Shown here in pieces: positions 1 through 4,884 of a DNA stretch of 23,905 bases. This DNA comes from a virus. Position 1 is the stretch's first letter; the number at the start of each line of letters is the position of its first letter. The translations under genes and the position numbers were made by a program. Where the stretch lies: positions 1 through 23,905 of IMG/VR virus record IMGVR_UViG_3300043037_000020, one strand, 5' to 3'. The notes below the pieces were generated by a model. It was given only the letters and a program-made list of their open reading frames with translations, ran no database searches and was not told the DNA's origin.

Positions 1-25
1 AAGGACACTCCGACAGGGGGTGGAT

Positions 26-241
26 ATGCGTATGAATAAAGATATCTCCAGCGCTCTGTCGTATACGTGGGCTTGGGTTTGTGGGTTGTTTGCGTGGGTT
101 CCCGGCATTTCTCCAGACTGGTGGACGGTGATTATCGGTGGTGTAGGTATGGTGATAACCGCTGCAATTAACTGGCACTGGCAGAAGAAGACATTTCAAA
201 AAAGATTCAAGAAGGAACGCATGGATGAGCAAAGTGGCTAG
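26..241 (+). CDS. Holin, probably P21-like pinholin with dual start
   Basis: A small inner-membrane protein that would time lysis. Starting at ATG 26 it has 71 residues: two hydrophobic segments (about residues 10-28 and 32-50) joined by a short Pro/Asp turn, then a strongly basic C-terminal tail. This matches class II holins of the P21 S and HP1 type in size and layout. Three in-frame starts are close together: GTG 20, ATG 26 and ATG 32. The purine run AGGGGG at 15-20 is well placed for ATG 26 and also usable for ATG 32. The last 17 nt overlap the lysozyme gene, which has a signal-anchor N-terminus, the usual partner of a pinholin. The family call rests on topology and position. Whether it makes small pinholes or large holes cannot be read from sequence. 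Confidence 0.8.
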   Translation: MRMNKDISSALSYTWAWVCGLFAWVPGISPDWWTVIIGGVGMVITAAINWHWQKKTFQKRFKKERMDEQSG

Positions 242-836
242 TACTGCTCGTGCTTTAGCCTTGGCTGGTGCTGGTGCGATAGCAATAGCGGTGTCGATGA
301 TTAAGCCATTAGAAGGTTTAGAGTTAAAGCCTTATTACGATGTAGCAGGTGTTCTTACTGTCTGCTGGGGTCACACAGGTTCCGATATCATTGAAGATAA
401 GACATATACCAAACAAGAATGTGAAGATCTTCTTGAGTCTGACCTAGAAAAGGTAAAGCGAAGAATTGACCCGCTAATCAAGCCAGCTCTTCCAGAATCC
501 ACCAAAGCAGCGCTTTATTCATTCACCTACAACGTTGGTATTGGCGCATTTTCCCGATCAACCTTACTGAAAAAGCTGAATAGGGGGCAGATAACCGGAG
601 CATGCGAAGAGCTAAAGCGATGGGTTTACGCTGGCGGTAAAAAGTGGAAAGGCTTGATGACTCGTAGAGATATCGAGGAAGCGATATGCAAGTTCTCTTT
701 AAAGTCAGTAGATATAAGACTTGAGCACTACATCAAGCTAAAGGATAGCGGTGAAAATGTTGACGCGATTGAAATTTATAATGCCGGCAGTCTTAGCTCT
801 TTTGTTTATAGCAATTACATCTCTCTATCTAATTGA
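225..836 (+). CDS. SAR endolysin (GH24 lysozyme)
   Basis: A muralytic enzyme of the T4/P21 lysozyme family that cleaves the glycan backbone of peptidoglycan. The catalytic triad is visible as E30, D39 and T45 with family spacing (E-x8-D-x5-T, inside [16 protein letters not shown]). Residues 10-26 form a weakly hydrophobic Ala/Gly/Ile-rich stretch with no signal-peptidase site, typical of a signal-anchor-release domain: secreted by Sec, tethered inactive, then released when the membrane is depolarised. No Cys lies in this segment, so a P1-Lyz-type disulfide switch is unlikely. The start ATG 225 has GAAGGAA at 211-217. The family motif RRDIEEAIC falls near residue 150, where such enzymes usually end, but this frame continues about 50 residues and overlaps Rz by 86 nt. 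The extension is unexplained. Confidence 0.92.
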   Translation: MSKVASTARALALAGAGAIAIAVSMIKPLEGLELKPYYDVAGVLTVCWGHTGSDIIEDKTYTKQECEDLLESDLEKVKRRIDPLIKPALPESTKAALYSFTYNVGIGAFSRSTLLKKLNRGQITGACEELKRWVYAGGKKWKGLMTRRDIEEAICKFSLKSVDIRLEHYIKLKDSGENVDAIEIYNAGSLSSFVYSNYISLSN

Positions 837-1230
837 AAGGGAGCGGCTTAAGGCATCAAGAGTTGAGCTTAGCCAAGCTCAGTCAGAGCGTGATTCACTC
901 TACGACTTGAGTATTCGCCAGGTTGAAAAAATTCACTCGTTCAACGAACTCAGTGAAAAGCATGCAAAGGAACTGTCCAATGCACAGAAAGAAATTGATC
1001 GCCTTAGCGATAGTATCCGCACTGGCAAACAGCGGGTGTACGTCAAAGCCGATTGTCCAACAGTGTCCGGAGCCGATAAAGCCGGAAGCGTGGGCGATGC
1101 AGGAACCGCACGACTTAGCGACACAGCTAGAGAAGATTATCTACGCCTCAGAAGAATGATGGCGGATAACTTACAGCAAACGAGATACTTGCAGGACTAC
1201 ATAAGAACCCAGTGCTTATCGGTCAAGTAG
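751..1230 (+). CDS. Rz: Rz i-spanin (inner-membrane subunit)
   Basis: The inner-membrane half of the spanin complex, which fuses inner and outer membranes in the last step of lysis. The protein has a short basic N-terminus, one membrane segment (about residues 10-28) and then a long charged, helix-prone periplasmic region rich in Glu, Gln, Ser and Lys. This is the standard Rz layout, and its 159 residues match lambda Rz (153). The start is GTG 751 (AAGGA at 741-745) or ATG 757. Rz1 is nested within it in the +1 frame, as in lambda. The gene begins inside the 3' end of the lysozyme frame. The call rests on topology and the nested partner rather than a sequence motif. Confidence 0.85.
   Translation: MKMLTRLKFIMPAVLALLFIAITSLYLIERERLKASRVELSQAQSERDSLYDLSIRQVEKIHSFNELSEKHAKELSNAQKEIDRLSDSIRTGKQRVYVKADCPTVSGADKAGSVGDAGTARLSDTAREDYLRLRRMMADNLQQTRYLQDYIRTQCLSVK
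980..1159 (+). CDS. Rz1: Rz1 o-spanin lipoprotein, nested in Rz
   Basis: The outer-membrane lipoprotein half of the spanin pair, lying wholly inside Rz in another frame. Starting at ATG 980 it has 59 residues: a basic MHRKK start, a hydrophobic stretch and a lipobox-like ANSGC with the lipidated Cys at residue 20. The Asn at -3 is less common than Leu, but Gly-Cys is in place. The mature part is about 40 residues and contains several prolines near its start, as in other Rz1 proteins. AAAGGAA at 966-972 is a good ribosome binding site 7 nt upstream. The longer frame reaching back to 923 lacks a sensible signal peptide, so ATG 980 was chosen. Confidence 0.85.
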   Translation: MHRKKLIALAIVSALANSGCTSKPIVQQCPEPIKPEAWAMQEPHDLATQLEKIIYASEE

Positions 1231-1267
1231 TGAATTTAAACTCACAATTTTGAATTGTTAATCATTT

Positions 1268-1296
1268 TTGTTGGAAATAATCCGGCTTTTTATCAG
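1268..1296 (+). promoter_or_regulatory. Weak promoter candidate before terminase
   Basis: The 88 nt between Rz and the terminase small subunit (1231-1318) contain no gene. TTGTTG (1268-1273) and TATCAG (1291-1296) are 17 nt apart and could be a weak sigma-70 promoter. An A+T-only inverted repeat ACAATT/AATTGT lies at 1244-1258. In lambda-like genomes cos lies in this interval, but I cannot recognise a cos site here. This is a low-confidence pattern in A+T-rich DNA. Confidence 0.18.
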
Positions 1297-1318
1297 TAGT
1301 TATGAATAGAGAGTGAAT

Positions 1319-1837
1319 ATGAGCAAGCTTACTGACAAACAAGAGATGTTCTGTCGGGAGTATCTCATTGACCTGAACGCTACACAGGCAGCGATTAGAG
1401 CTGGTTACAGTGAGAAGACAGCCAAAGAGACTGCATACGAAAACCTCACAAAACCTCACATAGCAGATCGCATAACTGAACTTAAATCCCAAAGGGTAGA
1501 AGATACCAAGATTAGCGCTAACTATGTCTTAAATCGCTTGGTTGAAATAGACCAAATGGACGTTATCGATATCACTAATGATGACGGATCTCTAAAGCCT
1601 ATCAGCCAGTGGCCTAAAGTATGGCGCACAACATTAAGCGGATTAGATGTCGCTGAAATTATGCAAGATGGTGGCGTGGCTGGATTACTGAAGAAGATTA
1701 AGTTGCCTGACAAGGTTAAGAACCTTGAATTACTCGGAAGACACGTTGAAGTTCAAGCGTGGAAAGATAAAGTTGAAATTGAAGCCTCTGAGAATATGAC
1801 TCCTTGGGGGTTAATCAAGGCTGGAGTAGATGAGTGA
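1319..1837 (+). CDS. terS: Terminase small subunit
   Basis: The DNA-recognition subunit of the packaging motor, belonging to the Terminase_2 family. The N-terminus shows the family signature: LTDKQEMFCREYLIDLNATQA followed by AIRAGYSEKTAKETAYENLTKP, an HTH module found at the start of many phage small terminases. It binds the packaging start site and recruits the large subunit. I chose ATG 1319 because GAGAG at 1309-1313 sits 5 nt upstream; the frame also opens at GTG 1313. The length of about 172 residues is normal. The stop overlaps the large-subunit start by 8 nt, so the two are probably translationally coupled. Confidence 0.92.
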   Translation: MSKLTDKQEMFCREYLIDLNATQAAIRAGYSEKTAKETAYENLTKPHIADRITELKSQRVEDTKISANYVLNRLVEIDQMDVIDITNDDGSLKPISQWPKVWRTTLSGLDVAEIMQDGGVAGLLKKIKLPDKVKNLELLGRHVEVQAWKDKVEIEASENMTPWGLIKAGVDE

Positions 1838-3311
1838 ACTTGCATTTTATCCTCAGAAAGTATTTGCACCGGCTTACTACACAGACCCGAATGAAATACT
1901 AAAGCGTAGAACTATATTCAGAGAGGAATACGATTTCTTTGTTGATTATGGTGGTCGTGGTGGCGGTAAGACTCAAGATAAAGTTGAAGCTGTAGTTGTA
2001 GAGGCTTCACTTAGAAGAGTTCGCGTTCTTGTTGGTCGTGAGCTGCAAAACTCAATTGAGGAATCAGTAAAAGCAGAGATTGAAGAAAAGATAGCTGAGC
2101 TTGGTCTTGGCTGGTTCTTCAAGATTACTGATAAACAGATCGTTGGTCGCAATGGTTCAAAGTTCATATTCAAGGGCATCAAGAACAACATCAACAACCT
2201 TAAGTCGATTGCTAACGTTGATATTGTTTTACTTGAAGAAGCTGAGAATATTTCCAAGAAGTCTTGGGAAAAGCTTTTGCCATCTATTCGACCTAAGTCT
2301 GGGCGTCCAATTGTCATTGTCATATTCAACCCAGACGATGAGTTAGACGACACTTATCAGCGCTGGATTGTTGATACTCCAGATAAAACCCTAATCACCA
2401 ACTGCAACTATTACGACAATAAATACTTTCCTAAGCATCTGGAAGAGCAGCGTAAGCATGCTAAGAAAACACTTCCGTTGCGTGACTATGAGCATATCTG
2501 GCTTGGAAAACCAAAAGGACCAGGTGGAAACATCATCATTGATCCTGAGTGGGTTAAGGCTGCTAGGTTTGCTAGTGATAATCCTGATTGGGTCAAGGTA
2601 GGGAAGAAAGTTGTTGGTTATGACCCAGCTGGTCAAGGTCGAGATTGTCATGCCGTTACCTATATTGACGGTAACCAGCTAGAAGAAATCGATGAGTGGC
2701 CGTTATCGCCTGATTTGAGAGTTGGAACAAGACGCTCTCTTGCAATGGTGCGCAAGCATAATGCAGACCTTTACCGTTACGATGAATGTGGTGGTTTTGG
2801 TGATGGTGTCGCTGTTTTTGTTAACGACAACATTACAGGCAAAGATGAAGACGAAGACGGCAAGTTAATTCCTTCTATCAATGTTGAAGTTGTGCCTTTC
2901 AATGCTGGTGATTCGCCAGTTAATGCTGATAAGGAAATCGAAGGTACTGAAAAAACTTGGGGCGAAACATATACGAATGCTAAAGCTCAAGCTCATGCGG
3001 TATTCGCTCAATTACTTTACAACACCTATCGATTCATCGTGCTCGGTGAGAGAGACATCAATCCTGAAGACATGTTGTCTATTAATCTTCCTGACGATAC
3101 TGAGTTCAATAAGCTTCGCAAAGAGCTAACCACGCCTATCTGGGTTAAGTCAGAAGTAAATAGCAAGAAGAAGGTCGAAAGCAAAGACGCGATGGAGAAG
3201 CGGACTGGGCAACCATCGCCTAACATCGCGGACTCTTCAATTATGTGTAAAGCACCATTAGAGAAGAAAAACAACGCTCTCGGAATGATGATCCCTAAAC
3301 GATTGAGATAA
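1830..3311 (+). CDS. terL: Terminase large subunit
   Basis: The ATPase/nuclease that drives DNA into the prohead and cuts genome ends. The N-terminal ATPase domain has a P-loop GGRGGGKT at residues 41-48, a Walker B strand VDIVLLEEAE at 130-139 with catalytic Glu, and a coupling motif FNP near 166-168. The C-terminal RNase H-like nuclease domain begins around VGYDPAG with D265, with further acidic residues near RYDECGG (about 318) and in the C-terminal NIADSS segment. The PBSX/Terminase_3-like character and 493-residue length fit a complete protein. It overlaps terS by 8 nt, and the next gene starts 2 nt after its stop. Confidence 0.95.
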   Translation: MSELAFYPQKVFAPAYYTDPNEILKRRTIFREEYDFFVDYGGRGGGKTQDKVEAVVVEASLRRVRVLVGRELQNSIEESVKAEIEEKIAELGLGWFFKITDKQIVGRNGSKFIFKGIKNNINNLKSIANVDIVLLEEAENISKKSWEKLLPSIRPKSGRPIVIVIFNPDDELDDTYQRWIVDTPDKTLITNCNYYDNKYFPKHLEEQRKHAKKTLPLRDYEHIWLGKPKGPGGNIIIDPEWVKAARFASDNPDWVKVGKKVVGYDPAGQGRDCHAVTYIDGNQLEEIDEWPLSPDLRVGTRRSLAMVRKHNADLYRYDECGGFGDGVAVFVNDNITGKDEDEDGKLIPSINVEVVPFNAGDSPVNADKEIEGTEKTWGETYTNAKAQAHAVFAQLLYNTYRFIVLGERDINPEDMLSINLPDDTEFNKLRKELTTPIWVKSEVNSKKKVESKDAMEKRTGQPSPNIADSSIMCKAPLEKKNNALGMMIPKRLR

Positions 3312-3313
3312 CT

Positions 3314-3544
3314 ATGGCCTTATTCAAAGTAAAAGCGCGAGACGGTTCTGTTTCGCTGCTTGTCCGTGCGCGCTGCATAACATGCGCTCGTGAAACAGCT
3401 GTTAATACCTACACAGCGAAAGAAACATTACTTTGGCGTGATCCTAACTTATCCAGCGTTGAAGTAATCCATAACCCATCGACAACATTGCATGAACCAA
3501 ACGGCAAGCGTTGTGTGCTTGAACGGACGGAATACGAAGTATGA
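3314..3544 (+). CDS. Small CxxC protein between terL and portal
   Basis: A 76-residue protein I cannot assign to a named family. It contains an RCITCAR segment (Cys-x-x-Cys, about residues 20-25) and a third Cys near the C-terminus (about residue 67). That could form half of a zinc site, but too few ligands are visible to claim one. It starts 2 nt after the terL stop, and its TGA overlaps the portal ATG (ATGA at 3541), so it is embedded in the operon and probably translated by coupling. No strong ribosome binding site is visible. A role in head assembly or packaging is suggested only by position. Confidence 0.7.
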   Translation: MALFKVKARDGSVSLLVRARCITCARETAVNTYTAKETLLWRDPNLSSVEVIHNPSTTLHEPNGKRCVLERTEYEV

Positions 3545-4881
3545 GCGATAAAATACAAATGGCAGTTAACCATGCTCTTCATCTGCGAGCTAATAGCTAC
3601 CAGAATGATGCAGTTGCTGCTGCTCGTGCTGCGCTAATCAATCCCATGGGTATGGACCATAAACGGTCTTCTGCTTGGTACGAGTACGGCTGGAAAGAGC
3701 AATTAGATTTCTCCGACTTGTATAACGCTTATCGTCGTTGTGGGTTGGCGTTCTCTGCTGTAAACAAGCTAATCAGCAGATGTTGGTCGTCTTTCCCTCA
3801 GGTTATTGAGGGTGAAGAGCAAGATGAATCCAAGAAAGAAACTGCTTGGGAGAAATCGAACAAGACCATTTTAACTAAGAAATTATGGAAGGCGTTTTCA
3901 GAAGCGGATAAGCGCCGTTTGGTTGGGCGTTATGCGGCAATACTGATTCACTTTCGTGATAGTAAGAAATGGCATGAGCCAGTAGATAAAGGGCGAGGTA
4001 TTGCAAAGTTTACCGTAGCTTGGGCGAACTGCATTAAGCCTAAATCCTATGAATCCGATTTAAATAGCGAAGCATACGGAGAGCCAACTGCATGGTCATA
4101 CACGGCAACTTTACCAAATGGCGGCAAGAAGGTATTTGATGTTCACCCAGACAGGGTATTTATCCTCGGTGATTACACGCTAGATGCTATCGGATTTCTT
4201 GAGCCGGGTTACAACGCACTAACCAACATCGAGAAAGTAGAGGGCGGTTCTGGTGAGTCATTCCTCAAGAACGCTGCCAGACAGTTGAACATCAACTTTG
4301 ATAAAGAAATTGATTTTAATAACCTCGCTTCGTTATACGGTGTGAGTGTTAATGAGCTACAGGATAAATTCAACGAAGTAGCCAAAGAGATAAACAGGGG
4401 CAATGACGTATTGATGTCAACGCAAGGGGCTACAGTTACGCCACTTGTCGCTAATACGCCAGATCCAACTCCGCCATATGATATTAACCTGCAGACGTTC
4501 TCATCATCGGTGGATATTCCGGGACGAATTCTAGTTGGCAACCAGCAGGCTGAACGGTCAAGCACTGAGGACAACAAGTATTTTAATGCCCGTTGCCAGT
4601 CTCGAAGAGAAATGGAACTCAGCGGTGAAGTAGAAGAGCTTGTCGAAAAACTCACTAATTTAGGCACCATCAAGCCAATATCTGAATTTACGGTTGTTTG
4701 GGATGATCTGAACGAATCAACTCAAGTAGAGAAGTTAGAGCAGGCTGAGAAGATGAGCGTTATCAATGATAAGGCTACGTCAACTGGAGCGCCTATATTT
4801 GATGACAACGAAATACGTACCGCTGCAGGTTATGAGCCGATAAAGGAAGGCGATCCCCTTCCAGATGAAGAACCGGACTAA
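3541..4881 (+). CDS. Portal protein (DUF1073/Gp6-like)
   Basis: Forms the ring at the capsid vertex through which DNA enters and leaves and to which the tail attaches. The N-terminal part carries the signature of the DUF1073 portal family: PMGMDHKRSSAWYEYG, then QLDFSDLYNAYRRCGLAFSAVNKLI, then a CWSSFPQVIEG segment. The 446 residues are typical. Later parts contain the ISRE-like RREMELSGEVEELVEKL helix and an acidic C-terminus ending LPDEEPD. The start ATG 3541 overlaps the upstream stop. Its position between terminase and the Mu F-like gene is the standard order for these phages. Confidence 0.88.
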   Translation: MSDKIQMAVNHALHLRANSYQNDAVAAARAALINPMGMDHKRSSAWYEYGWKEQLDFSDLYNAYRRCGLAFSAVNKLISRCWSSFPQVIEGEEQDESKKETAWEKSNKTILTKKLWKAFSEADKRRLVGRYAAILIHFRDSKKWHEPVDKGRGIAKFTVAWANCIKPKSYESDLNSEAYGEPTAWSYTATLPNGGKKVFDVHPDRVFILGDYTLDAIGFLEPGYNALTNIEKVEGGSGESFLKNAARQLNINFDKEIDFNNLASLYGVSVNELQDKFNEVAKEINRGNDVLMSTQGATVTPLVANTPDPTPPYDINLQTFSSSVDIPGRILVGNQQAERSSTEDNKYFNARCQSRREMELSGEVEELVEKLTNLGTIKPISEFTVVWDDLNESTQVEKLEQAEKMSVINDKATSTGAPIFDDNEIRTAAGYEPIKEGDPLPDEEPD

Positions 4882-4884
4882 ACA

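Noticed and set aside
1231-1318. cos or pac site before terminase
   Set aside because: The position is right, but I see only a short A+T inverted repeat and no repeated terminase-binding boxes or recognisable cohesive-end sequence.
1262-1492. Small antisense gene over the terminase small subunit start
   Set aside because: 76 codons, Cys/Phe-rich, no signal or motif, and overlaps a well-supported gene start.
1973-2353. 126-codon antisense reading frame in terL
   Set aside because: Ser/Thr-rich shadow of the ATPase domain with no motif.
4209-4673. 154-codon antisense reading frame in the portal gene
   Set aside because: The translation is Ser/Leu-rich with no domain pattern, start signal or promoter. 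Unlike the intein antisense frame it looks like a plain shadow of a + strand gene.
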